From Chryseobacterium tructae (lineage in GTDB: Bacteria > Bacteroidota > Bacteroidia > Flavobacteriales > Weeksellaceae), in the NCBI RefSeq assembly GCF_030409875.1, contig NZ_JAUFQR010000001.1:2728001-2792000 (forward strand): a stretch of 64,000 nucleotides of DNA. The letters are read 5' to 3'. Positions 8,924 to 16,706 of the stretch are shown piece by piece (positions within the stretch are counted from its first letter, which is position 1; every line of letters begins with the position of its first letter). The notes under the pieces were generated by a model. The model saw nothing but the letters and a program-made list of their open reading frames with translations, made no database searches and was not told where the DNA came from. Position numbers and translations under genes: made by a program.

Positions 8924-9430
8924 GTTGTAAAGGTTAATGAATTCTTACAAAATTCAATGAGCCGTTTTGTAAGAGTATCAGGTTATCATCTTATTAGAAA
9001 TACAAAATTAGTAAAGCAAAATGGTTTGTTAATGCACATTTGCAGAAATTTGAATTTATACAATTGTCTTTCAGTAAGATTGTAATTGGAAAGAAAGTAA
9101 ATCCAAAAGGCATCCCTGAATCTATTAATTCTTATCAAATTTAAATGATTCGTAGAAAAATTATGATTATAAAGTCCTTTTAAAATTCAATTTTTAGCAA
9201 GATTATCAATTTAGCATCATTCTAAACAAACGTTTAATTAATTATATAAAATATTAATAATCAAATATTTAAATTTTATTAAAACACTAAAAAAATTGCT
9301 TTTTCGCAGATTTTAATCAGTAAAAAAAAATTTTGGCAAGCAATTTGAAAGATCTCCAGCGTTCTACAGAAATGTGAACAGGTAGTAAAATTTAAAATTA
9401 AGAAAGAGTAAAAATTAAAAATTTAAAGTT
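8924..9430. other. AT-rich intergenic region, promoter of first beta-barrel gene
   Basis: About 500 bases without a credible gene. Short open frames here show no recognisable protein. The only features I can support are the sigma-54-like motif at 9334-9349 and an A-rich leader before the ATG at 9431. Confidence 0.5.
9334..9349 (+). promoter_or_regulatory. Sigma-54-like -24/-12 motif, beta-barrel gene 1
   Basis: TGGCAAG-CAAT-TTGAA compared with the RpoN consensus TGGCACG-N4-TTGCW. It lies 82 nt upstream of the ATG at 9431. The same arrangement precedes the other three paralogues. The -12 box has A for the conserved C, so it is weaker. Confidence 0.5.
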
Positions 9431-10055
9431 ATGAAAAAGTTAATTTTAGGATTAGCAGTAACTGCAAGCACGTTAGCGTTCGCTCAAACAACTTCTTCTA
9501 GTCCGGTGTCATTTGGTGTAAAAGGAGGAATGAACGTTTCTTCACTTTCAAAAAATAACGGGCTGGATGATCAAAAATCTAAAATAGGATTTAATGCAGG
9601 TGTATTTGCTAACATTCCGGTTGCCACTTCATTCAGTATTCAACCAGAGGTATTATATTCACAATATGGTAATAAATCAGATTATACTTTAGCAGGAACT
9701 AAATATTCGGCTTCTACTAAACTAGATTATATTACAGTACCGGTAATGTTCCAGTATAATGCCCTTCCTAATCTTTATCTAGAAGCTGGACCAGAATTCG
9801 GATTCATGGTAAGTGCTAAGAATAAATTCAAATGAATCTTCAGGACAATCTTCTACAACAGATAACTTCAAAGATAATTTGAATACATTCAATTTTGGTA
9901 TCGGTTTAGGAGCTGGATATTACTTCACTCCTAATTTAGGAATTACAGCAAGATATGTAGCAGGTTTAACAGATATTGCTAAAGACAGACCTAGTGGATC
10001 TGATGCAGTAAGAAATAATGTATTCCAGGTAGGATTAGCTTATAAATTTAAATAA
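9431..10055 (+). CDS. Outer-membrane beta-barrel (PorT-like) protein 1, frameshifted
   Basis: Small outer-membrane beta-barrel protein of the Bacteroidota 'porin family / PorT-like' group. It has a signal peptide (MKKLILGLAVTASTLAFAQ), then FGVKGGMNVS, NAGVFANIPV, FSIQPEVLYSQYG, YITVPVMFQYNALPNLYLEAGP and a C-terminal strand ending LAYKFK. One extra A at 9830-9832 breaks the frame; removing it gives a 207-aa protein reading KNKFNESSGQ across the joint. First of four tandem paralogues, each with its own promoter-like motif and terminator. Specific cargo or role unknown. Confidence 0.85.
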
Positions 10056-10091
10056 GCTTCTTAAACATTCAGTAACAAATTTTATATTCAA

Positions 10092-10130
10092 TAAAAAGAT
10101 CAGATTAGTTTTTAATCTGGTCTTTTTTAT
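10092..10130 (+). terminator. Terminator of beta-barrel gene 1
   Basis: AAAAAGATCAGATTA paired with TAATCTGGTCTTTTTT, ending in a T run. Confidence 0.75.
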
Positions 10131-10240
10131 TGCACTTCATAAATTATGTTAACAAAACAATACACTTTTTCAATGTTTTTGTTTTAGGAAAATCACATCA
10201 ACGTCCTGTTATAAAGACAAATATGTATATTTTCTTTTTT

Positions 10241-10256
10241 TGGCACGCAATTTGAT
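10241..10256 (+). promoter_or_regulatory. Sigma-54-like -24/-12 motif, beta-barrel gene 2
   Basis: TGGCACG-CAAT-TTGAT: a perfect -24 box with the expected 4-nt spacer, 49 nt from the ATG at 10305. The -12 box has A for C. Confidence 0.55.
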
Positions 10257-10304
10257 TGTAAAGAAACTGTTAAACAAAACTTAAAAACTATTAAATAAAA
10301 ACTT

Positions 10305-10895
10305 ATGAAAAAGATTCTTTTAGGCCTAGCATTAGTAGCAGGTACTTTCTCTTTCGCACAAAAAACTTCTAGCAATACAGCATCATCTTCTCCAGTTAGA
10401 TTTGGATTAAAAGCTGGTCTTAACATTTCTACTCTTTCAGGAGATGGAATGAAGTCTAAAGCAGGTTTCTATGGTGGAGTATTCGCTAACATTCCTGTAG
10501 CTCAAGATTTCAGCGTTCAGCCTGAAGTTCTATACAGCGGTATGGGAGCAAAAGATAACTATGATAGCAATACTAAACTTAATTTAGATTATATCGCTGT
10601 ACCAGTAATGTTCCAGTACAACGCACTTCCTAACCTTTATTTAGAAGCAGGTCCTCAATTCAGTTTCCTTATAAACTCAAAATTGAAAGACAGTAACAGA
10701 TCTTATGATATGAAAGATTATACTAAAGGATTTGATTTTGCTCTTGGTCTTGGTGCAGGATATTACTTCACTCCAAACATTGGTGTTAACGTAAGATATG
10801 TTGCAGGATTAACTGATATCGCTAAAGATAGACCTAGTGGTGCTGACTCTTCTAAAAACGGAGCGTTCCAAGTTGGATTATCTTATAAATTCTAA
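10305..10895 (+). CDS. Outer-membrane beta-barrel (PorT-like) protein 2
   Basis: 196-aa paralogue of the preceding gene. It has signal peptide MKKILLGLALVAGTFSFAQ, then FGLKAGLNISTLSGDG, YGGVFANIPVAQDFSVQPE, VPVMFQYNALPNLYLEAGPQ, YYFTPNIGVNVRYVAGLTD and C-terminal SYKF ending in an aromatic residue, as outer-membrane barrels do. It is the shortest of the four because its middle extracellular loop is short. It shares the phrase DIAKDRPSG with protein 1, so these two are the closest pair. It is flanked by its own sigma-54-like motif and terminator, so it is a single-gene unit. Confidence 0.9.
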   Translation: MKKILLGLALVAGTFSFAQKTSSNTASSSPVRFGLKAGLNISTLSGDGMKSKAGFYGGVFANIPVAQDFSVQPEVLYSGMGAKDNYDSNTKLNLDYIAVPVMFQYNALPNLYLEAGPQFSFLINSKLKDSNRSYDMKDYTKGFDFALGLGAGYYFTPNIGVNVRYVAGLTDIAKDRPSGADSSKNGAFQVGLSYKF

Positions 10896-10922
10896 GCTTA
10901 TCCTTAGGTTTAAAAACAAATT

Positions 10923-10958
10923 AAAACCGGATTATGTATTTAATCCGGTTTTTTTATA
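10923..10958 (+). terminator. Terminator of beta-barrel gene 2
   Basis: AAAACCGGATTA / TAATCCGGTTTTTTT hairpin with a T run just after the stop codon. Confidence 0.8.
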
Positions 10959-10981
10959 TCTCAATTTATATTCAACATTTT

Positions 10982-10997
10982 TGGCAAGGAATTTGCG
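10982..10997 (+). promoter_or_regulatory. Sigma-54-like -24/-12 motif (possible small-RNA promoter)
   Basis: TGGCAAG-GAAT-TTGCG: intact -12 TTGC. It is 250 nt from the next ATG, and a terminator hairpin (11131-11168) and a second -24/-12 motif (11203-11218) lie between, so it probably does not serve the next gene directly. Confidence 0.5.
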
Positions 10998-11007
10998 TAT
11001 AATGTAA

Positions 11008-11170
11008 TAATATTTTTTACTTTATGTTTTTTTAATTCCTGGAGTAAGATAAGATTCATATAAAAATAGATAATGGAAATGCAAAAATGAGGTATTTTCA
11101 TTCTAGATAAAATACATTTTGATTTCAATAGAAAAAGTCAGGTTTACTTGTTTAAACCTGACTTTTTCGC
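11008..11170 (+). ncRNA. Candidate small RNA between beta-barrel genes 2 and 3
   Basis: The stretch between the -24/-12 motif at 10982-10997 and a strong hairpin with T run at 11131-11168 would give a transcript of about 160 nt. It contains no frame longer than a few codons after any ATG. The hairpin is AAAAAGTCAGGTTTA / TAAACCTGACTTTTT. This is a prediction from signal layout only. Confidence 0.35.
11131..11168 (+). terminator. Intergenic intrinsic terminator before beta-barrel gene 3
   Basis: Perfect stem AAAAAGTCAGGTTTA / TAAACCTGACTTTTT with a short loop. It has no annotated gene directly upstream, since gene 2 already ended at its own terminator. Confidence 0.7.
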
Positions 11171-11202
11171 TTTTATATGACTTTTATCATTTTTCTTCAC
11201 TT

Positions 11203-11218
11203 TGGCGGGAGTTTTGAT
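11203..11218 (+). promoter_or_regulatory. Sigma-54-like -24/-12 motif, beta-barrel gene 3
   Basis: TGGCGGG-AGTT-TTGAT, 30 nt from the ATG at 11248. It keeps GG and TTG at RpoN spacing but is the weakest match of the set. Confidence 0.4.
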
Positions 11219-11247
11219 GCCGTCTGGGGGTTAATTAAATTATAATC

Positions 11248-11952
11248 ATGAAGAAATTATTCGTAGGGTTGGCTTTCGCAGGAAGCCTTTTTATCAATGC
11301 GCAGGAAAAAACTAAATCATCTTCTCCAATTACTTTCGGAGTAAAAGCAGGAATCAATGCAACTACTATTTCTAGAACCAACGATACATATTCAGAGGGC
11401 TATTATGATAATGATCAGAAAATGAAAGCAGGTTTTAATGCTGGAGTATTTGTAAATATACCGGTAGCAGAAAAATTTAGTGTTCAGCCTGAGCTTCTTT
11501 TCAGCCAATTAGGTTCAAAATCAGAAGTAAGGTATAGAAATTCCAATGGAAAATTTACAAGTACAGTAGAGGCAAGCGACAAAGTGAACTTAAATTATAT
11601 TGTTCTTCCTCTTATGGTGCAATATAATATTCTTCCTCAGCTTTATGTAGAGGCAGGTCCTGAGTTTGGATTGCTGTTAGGAGGAAAATCAAAAAGTGAT
11701 GTTACCATTACTAACGGATCTGAAAATTTTACATCTTCTCAAAGTGATAAATACTCAGACAAAATAAATATGGATCGTTTTAACAAATTCAATTTCGGAA
11801 TAGGTATTGGTGCAGGATATTATTTTACGCCACAATTTGGAGTAACTGCCAGATTTATTGCCGGAGTTACAGATGTACTGAAGAGCGATTATGTGGATTT
11901 CAAATCAAGAAACAATGCTTTTCAGGTAGGAGTAGCTTATAAATTCAAATAA
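11248..11952 (+). CDS. Outer-membrane beta-barrel (PorT-like) protein 3
   Basis: 234-aa paralogue. It has signal peptide MKKLFVGLAFAGSLFINAQ, then FGVKAGINATTISRTND, NAGVFVNIPVAEKFSVQPE, LNYIVLPLMVQYNILPQLY, GAGYYFTPQFGVTARFIAG and C-terminal AYKFK. The extra length compared with protein 2 sits in two charged, Ser-rich loops (around residues 40-55 and 155-180), as expected where extracellular loops diverge. Stand-alone unit ended by a hairpin at 11978-12006. Confidence 0.9.
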   Translation: MKKLFVGLAFAGSLFINAQEKTKSSSPITFGVKAGINATTISRTNDTYSEGYYDNDQKMKAGFNAGVFVNIPVAEKFSVQPELLFSQLGSKSEVRYRNSNGKFTSTVEASDKVNLNYIVLPLMVQYNILPQLYVEAGPEFGLLLGGKSKSDVTITNGSENFTSSQSDKYSDKINMDRFNKFNFGIGIGAGYYFTPQFGVTARFIAGVTDVLKSDYVDFKSRNNAFQVGVAYKFK

Positions 11953-11977
11953 GAATTTATTATTTTTCGATGTACTG

Positions 11978-12006
11978 GCCAGATGTTTTTATCATCTGGC
12001 TTTTTA
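11978..12006 (+). terminator. Terminator of beta-barrel gene 3
   Basis: GCCAGATG / CATCTGGC stem followed by TTTTTATTTT. Confidence 0.8.
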
Positions 12007-12209
12007 TTTTGGCTATATACATCTGTGTGATTTTTTTTAAGTAAATTTTAATAATTAGCAGATCTTTCCTTATGTGATAAAATTAACATAAAATTTATCA
12101 TAAATATTCCATATGTGTTGAAATATTTTATATAAAACATGACTTCATGGGTCTTTTTTTCAATTAAGAAATCCTTTAAAAAGTCCTGTATATCTAGGTT
12201 TTTTGAGTT

Positions 12210-12225
12210 TGGCAAGCATTTTGCA
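12210..12225 (+). promoter_or_regulatory. Sigma-54-like -24/-12 motif, beta-barrel gene 4
   Basis: TGGCAAG-CATT-TTGCA, 61 nt from the ATG at 12286. The -12 box is a perfect TTGCA; the -24 box differs from consensus by one base. Best overall match in the array. Confidence 0.6.
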
Positions 12226-12285
12226 AAATAAATCGCGAATGGTTGAAAGATCATTACAAGTAGTAAAAAATTAAAAAATTAAATT

Positions 12286-12987
12286 ATGAATAAGTTATTT
12301 TTAGGACTAGCATTAACTGCTGGTACATTAGCCTTCGCTCAAGAAACAACAACGACAACAACAACTGTAAATACATCACCTCTTAAAAAAGATGTACAAC
12401 CGATCAGATTTGGTATTAAAGCAGGAGGAAACTCAGCTTATTTCAGTGCTCAAAAATTCGGAATGAACAGTCAGAAATTAGGTTTCCATGCTGGTGCTTT
12501 TGTGAACATTCCAATCTCTAAGCAATTCAGCATTCAGCCAGAGGTTTTATATAACCAAATGGGGGCAAGAGATGTAATTTCTTCTGAAACTATTTATGAT
12601 AAAACTACAAAAATTCAAGACAAAGTAACGATGAACTATATCTCAGTTCCTTTGATGGTTCAGATGAGACCAATGGAGAAATTCTATGTAGAAGCAGGTC
12701 CTGAATTCAGTTATTTCATCAACGGAAAGATGAAGGGTGATGTAACAACTACAACGACTACAGGTGGAGTAACAACTACTGTAAGCCAATCACACTCTGA
12801 AGATATTAACAAGGATGAGATCAATAAATTTAACTTTGGTCTAGCTCTTGGTTTAGGTTATGATATCACTAATAATATCGGAATCAATGCAAGATATACG
12901 AACAGTTTAACAAAGATCGATAAAATGAGTACAGCTGCTGAAAACAACAACAGAGTATTTCAATTAGGTCTGAACTATAAGTTCTAA
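12286..12987 (+). CDS. Outer-membrane beta-barrel (PorT-like) protein 4
   Basis: 233-aa paralogue. It has signal peptide MNKLFLGLALTAGTLAFAQ, then a Thr-rich linker (seven consecutive Thr after Glu21), then IRFGIKAGGNSAYFSAQ, HAGAFVNIPISKQFSIQPE, MNYISVPLMVQMRP, FYVEAGPEFSYF and C-terminal LNYKF. A second Thr-rich stretch sits in the long loop near residue 155. It is the most diverged member: MRPMEKFY replaces the conserved YNALPNLY. Confidence 0.9.
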   Translation: MNKLFLGLALTAGTLAFAQETTTTTTTVNTSPLKKDVQPIRFGIKAGGNSAYFSAQKFGMNSQKLGFHAGAFVNIPISKQFSIQPEVLYNQMGARDVISSETIYDKTTKIQDKVTMNYISVPLMVQMRPMEKFYVEAGPEFSYFINGKMKGDVTTTTTTGGVTTTVSQSHSEDINKDEINKFNFGLALGLGYDITNNIGINARYTNSLTKIDKMSTAAENNNRVFQLGLNYKF

Positions 12988-13037
12988 TATATACGAACCA
13001 ATTTTTTAACTCCAGATGCATGTAAGTGCATTGTATA

Positions 13038-13070
13038 AAATAGCCGGAAGAATTTCTTCCGGCTATTTAT
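13038..13070. terminator. Strong terminator after beta-barrel gene 4
   Basis: AAATAGCCGGAAGAA / TTCTTCCGGCTATTT with a minimal loop; usable on both strands between convergent genes. Confidence 0.8.
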
Positions 13071-13140
13071 TTTAATAATGATAGATTATTATTGTAATTT
13101 TTATAATCTCTATCTTTTTCCAGCCTTTTGAGGATCTGTC

Positions 13141-14088
13141 TTATTCAAATATTCTTGGATCATCACTGATAACACCATCTATACCCATACTTTTTAACTC
13201 TTGTAACCTTTCTTTAGTATTGACAGTCCATGGTATAACTTTCATTCCTAATGAATGACATTCTTGTACAAGTTCTGCAGTAACAAGTCTGTGATCGGGG
13301 CTATAAATAGTAGGTGTAAAGCTTAGAAATTTCATATCACCCGCTACTCCATTCAAATGATTCGGATATGCTCTAAATTTCTCTACAGGAATATTTTTAA
13401 AATAATACTGTTGTTGTGCTAATTTTTTATCATCTACCTTTTCTACAAGTAAAGCCGTCATTATTTTAGGATATTCTTTATGGATGATCTCCAGAGTTCT
13501 TGGATCAAAAGACTGAATGATAACCCTATCCTGAATTCCCTTTTTCACGATAATCTTCATCATCAGATCTACAAATTCTTTAGGTTCCGGATGGAAGATA
13601 TTATCAGAGAAAGGGCGTGTCTTGGTTTCTATATTATAATAAGGTAAAGGCCTTTTTAATTCACGAGAATACGATTCACAAGCATCTATAATATCAGAGA
13701 AAAGAGGTTTATGAACCTTCATTTTCTTTTGATCCGGATAATTGTCCAGTTTCTTTAATCCTACATCAAATGTCTTAATTTGAGCATAAGGCATTTCATA
13801 CATTTTATAGTAAAATCCGGAATCCTTTGGAATAGAGGTTCCATCAGGTTTGGTAACTAATTCTGGAGAAAGGAAAGAATCATGAGAAAGAATTACTTTT
13901 TTGTCCTTTGTAATAGCCAGATCCATTTCCAGAGTCGTGACATTCATTTTTAAGGCATTTTTCATAGCTGGAATTGTGTTCTCCGGATACAAGGATTTTC
14001 CGCCGCGATGTGCTTGATTATCGAAAGATTGGGCAGTATAAAGTTGGGTAAATGCCAAAAACAGACCCGTGAAAAGTACATTTTTCAT
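13141..14088 (-). CDS. Glycerophosphodiester phosphodiesterase, exported
   Basis: GDPD-family enzyme that hydrolyses deacylated phospholipids to glycerol-3-phosphate and an alcohol. It is 315 aa with a signal peptide (MKNVLFTGLFLAFTQLYTAQ), so periplasmic. It has the catalytic start AHRGG (His27, Arg28), the metal-binding ENTIPA and TLEMDLAITKDK, and the second His in VILSHDSF. The C-terminal TIM-barrel end has VIPWTVNTKERLQELKSMG and DGVISDDP. Single gene. The first bases downstream of its stop lead into the terminator shared with the beta-barrel array. Confidence 0.92.
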   Translation of the reverse strand: MKNVLFTGLFLAFTQLYTAQSFDNQAHRGGKSLYPENTIPAMKNALKMNVTTLEMDLAITKDKKVILSHDSFLSPELVTKPDGTSIPKDSGFYYKMYEMPYAQIKTFDVGLKKLDNYPDQKKMKVHKPLFSDIIDACESYSRELKRPLPYYNIETKTRPFSDNIFHPEPKEFVDLMMKIIVKKGIQDRVIIQSFDPRTLEIIHKEYPKIMTALLVEKVDDKKLAQQQYYFKNIPVEKFRAYPNHLNGVAGDMKFLSFTPTIYSPDHRLVTAELVQECHSLGMKVIPWTVNTKERLQELKSMGIDGVISDDPRIFE

Positions 14089-14169
14089 TCTTCAATATTT
14101 AATTCTATAAAATTAAATATTGCATATATACTGTATGTTGTTAGAATATTAAACTTATGCTATATTTAA

Positions 14170-14365
14170 TCATTATTCTAGAAACAGGTCATAGATCTGC
14201 GAAGTTCTTTCCCTATTTTTCATTTAGATTCGCAATGGAAGAAAGTTTACGGGCAGTTGCCGCAACTTTATCACCACGCTTTAATGCTACTTCCGTCCAG
14301 ACACGTCCAAAACCTCCGGATGAACCTATGATAAACCAAACTTTCTTTTTATTTTCTATTGTTGT
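14170..14365 (-). pseudogene. SDR-family oxidoreductase, N-terminal remnant
   Basis: On the minus strand a frame without a start codon reads KKVWFIIGSSGGFGRVW then EVALKRGDKVAATARKL. This is the NAD(P)-binding N-terminus of a short-chain dehydrogenase/reductase, with the GxxxGxG pattern GSSGGFG. It stops after ANLNEK and can be followed a few codons further (NFADL) before homology ends at about 14170. The catalytic Tyr-Lys part is gone. It lies just downstream of an AraC-type gene on the same strand, a common arrangement for a regulator and its SDR target. Confidence 0.6.
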
Positions 14366-14445
14366 TATAAAATGTATTTTTATTAAGAAATTAACTCACT
14401 ATTAAAAACGTATTTATCACCTCTTTTACTTTAAAAATCTTATAG

Positions 14446-15366
14446 TCAATTAAATTTTGCCCGAAATTCCAAGGGGCCTTGTTTTGTTTTTGCTTTAAAC
14501 AATCTGCTGAAAGATTGGGGATGCTCAAAGCCTAATTCATAGGCAATCTCTGAAACTGAAAGTGTTGTTGATGAAAGTTTTTCTTTTGCTTTATCAATCA
14601 GTTTTTGATGGATAAATTGTTGTGCATTTTGCCCAAGTAGTGAACGCAATAAATCACTCAGGTAACTTGGCGAAATGTTCACTTGTTCTGCAAGTTGTTG
14701 AACTGTTGGAATTCCTTGGATGATCATTTTTTCATCGTCGAAATATTCATTTAGAATTCTTTCCAATTTCTGGAAAACAGTATTGTTTACGGCTTTTCTT
14801 GTTATGAATTGTCGTTTGTAAAATCGGTTTGTGTAGGTCAATAATAAATCGATTTGTGCAATAACTACATCCTGGCTGAAATCGTCAATCCGGCTATTCA
14901 ATTCTTCTTCAATGATGTTAAAAACGGAAATTATCGTTTCTTTTTCTTTCTCTGAAAGATGTAGGGACTCATTCAATTCATAAGAAAAAAAGCTGTATTG
15001 TTTAATTTTTTTTGCCAATGGATACCCAAGAAAAAAATCAGGATGAATAAACAATCCAAGACCTGTGTGATCGTCAGAGTCATTATCACTTGTCGCTTTA
15101 AGCTGATTGGGTGCACTGAAACATAGTCCACCTTCATCAAAATCGTAATAAGATTGTCCATATTTAAATTTACCGCTGATATTGGGCTTGTAAGCTATTT
15201 TATAAAAATTTAAAATAAATGGTGATGGCAAATTTTCTGGTGGGATAGCATTGCTATCATTTCTGATCAAACTAATCAAAGGATGCAAAGGTTTTGGCAA
15301 GCCTAAGATCCTATGTAACTCTGATAAAGATTTAAACCTATGCAAATTATTTTCTTCTTTTTTCAT
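14446..15366 (-). CDS. AraC-family transcriptional regulator
   Basis: 306-aa regulator. The N-terminal sensing part (residues 1-190) is cupin-like, with the region FIHPDFFLGYPLAKKI. The C-terminal 100 residues hold two AraC helix-turn-helix motifs: TVQQLAEQVNISPSYLSDLL and SVSEIAYELGFEHPQSFSR, followed by LFKAKTKQGPLEFRAKF. It probably activated the adjoining SDR gene, now a remnant at 14170-14365, or the hydrolase that lies upstream on the same strand; this is inferred from position. Confidence 0.92.
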   Translation of the reverse strand: MKKEENNLHRFKSLSELHRILGLPKPLHPLISLIRNDSNAIPPENLPSPFILNFYKIAYKPNISGKFKYGQSYYDFDEGGLCFSAPNQLKATSDNDSDDHTGLGLFIHPDFFLGYPLAKKIKQYSFFSYELNESLHLSEKEKETIISVFNIIEEELNSRIDDFSQDVVIAQIDLLLTYTNRFYKRQFITRKAVNNTVFQKLERILNEYFDDEKMIIQGIPTVQQLAEQVNISPSYLSDLLRSLLGQNAQQFIHQKLIDKAKEKLSSTTLSVSEIAYELGFEHPQSFSRLFKAKTKQGPLEFRAKFN

Positions 15367-15437
15367 TCCTTTAAAATAATATCATAATAAATATTGGATT
15401 ATTTAAATAAAAGACCAATCCATTTTGAGGGAGAAAA

Positions 15438-16361
15438 CTATTTACTTTCTATTTTTCCTAAAGCACTTTGAATAGTTTTCAATTTTTTCACTGCTTCTTC
15501 CCAGCTTCTATTCTCAGGATTAAATGTAGAATGAAGATATGCTGTCGTCATTTCCTGAATTATTGCTACACGTTCAGGATCTTCATCTGTTGTTTCCTCG
15601 GCATCGTAGCCAGTTATACCACCAAGCATGTGTTCCCCATCAAATAGCGTGAGCAAAGTTTTTTCGCCGGGACTTCTAAAGTATGCATCGGTATAATATT
15701 CTGCACCACGAGAACTGATAGGCGAAATATCTTTTCCACCTGTAATAACAAATGCAGGAGGATTCATTTTTGTATATCGGAAAGAATTTACAATGTCTAC
15801 TTTCCCCCAAGGTGCTGGCATTTCTTTGTCTCCTTCACCACTCACGGCTAATAAGATGGCGGTTTTTACTCTATTGTCAGGCAAATAGATTTCGTTGCCG
15901 TTGTCATGGGTATAACTTGCTCCTAAAAGCATCGCCGCAGTAAGACCTCCCCCGGAATGTCCTGCTGCTGCAATATTTTCACGATTCATTCTTCCTTTAA
16001 GTGTGGGAACAGCATTTTCAATAAAATCCAATTGATCCAAGATAGTTTTCATATCTTCCACCCGGGATTCTGCGTATATTGGATAACCTGGTGTGTCCAC
16101 ACTAAGTTTCAACGTTTTTGAACTTAAATGGGTAGGCTTGATCACTACAAAACCTTGCGAAGCCCAATAATCTGAAAGTGGGCCTCCGCCTTTATAGGAA
16201 GAGAGGAAATTGGAGTATCCACCACCGTGAGAAAAAAGAATAATCGGTAGATTATCACCTGAAAGGGGTGCTGTTACACATATTTCCATATCCACAATAC
16301 GGTTTGGCACCTTTAGAACTATCGGACTTACTGAAATAATTTGATTTTGAACTGACATCAT
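15438..16361 (-). CDS. Alpha/beta hydrolase, platelet-activating-factor acetylhydrolase-like
   Basis: 307-aa serine hydrolase. The oxyanion segment is LPIILFSHGGGYSNFLSSY, the nucleophile elbow AAGHSGGGLTAAML, the Asp region FVITGGKDISPIS, and the catalytic His LFDGEHMLGGI. There is no signal peptide, so it is cytoplasmic. It resembles PAF-acetylhydrolase/dienelactone-hydrolase-like proteins; the true substrate cannot be read. Two Met codons begin the frame and either could start. It lies 71 nt upstream of the AraC gene on the same strand, so the two may be co-transcribed. Confidence 0.88.
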   Translation of the reverse strand: MMSVQNQIISVSPIVLKVPNRIVDMEICVTAPLSGDNLPIILFSHGGGYSNFLSSYKGGGPLSDYWASQGFVVIKPTHLSSKTLKLSVDTPGYPIYAESRVEDMKTILDQLDFIENAVPTLKGRMNRENIAAAGHSGGGLTAAMLLGASYTHDNGNEIYLPDNRVKTAILLAVSGEGDKEMPAPWGKVDIVNSFRYTKMNPPAFVITGGKDISPISSRGAEYYTDAYFRSPGEKTLLTLFDGEHMLGGITGYDAEETTDEDPERVAIIQEMTTAYLHSTFNPENRSWEEAVKKLKTIQSALGKIESK

Positions 16362-16706
16362 ATTTTGTTTTAAATTATTGGTACAAAGGTCGAACCAAAT
16401 AAATTTTGAAATATAACCTAATTGAGGATTGTCATAACTAAAATGAGGAAATTACTTTATTTCATTAAAACCAGCTCGAAATTCACTTAACCTTTTCTCA
16501 AACTCTTTTTAAAAGAAATGAAAAAATAAATCAAGATTTTAAATCTTAAATATCTAAAGACTACCCATCTTTTTTACCCAATAAAAAAAGATTCCCTGTA
16601 AATGTTTCTGAAGCAACCAACAACTTGGATCAGAATTACAAATATATCAATACCACAAAAAAAGCCAGACATTTATTGCCTGGCTCTCTATTTTATGTAA
16701 GAAATA
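16362..16706. other. Intergenic region between hydrolase and purF
   Basis: About 345 bases. I see only AT-rich DNA and the purF terminator near its right end; no gene is supported. Confidence 0.4.
16661..16686 (-). terminator. Terminator of purF
   Basis: AGCCAG / CTGGCT stem (with inner GCAATAAATGT loop on the minus strand) and flanking A/T runs, 20 nt after the purF stop. Confidence 0.65.

Noticed and set aside
12330..12375. Thr-codon run in beta-barrel gene 4 as a phase-variable repeat
   Set aside because: The codons are mixed (aca, acg, act) and not a clean tandem unit, so slippage switching is unlikely; the repeat is in frame and coding.
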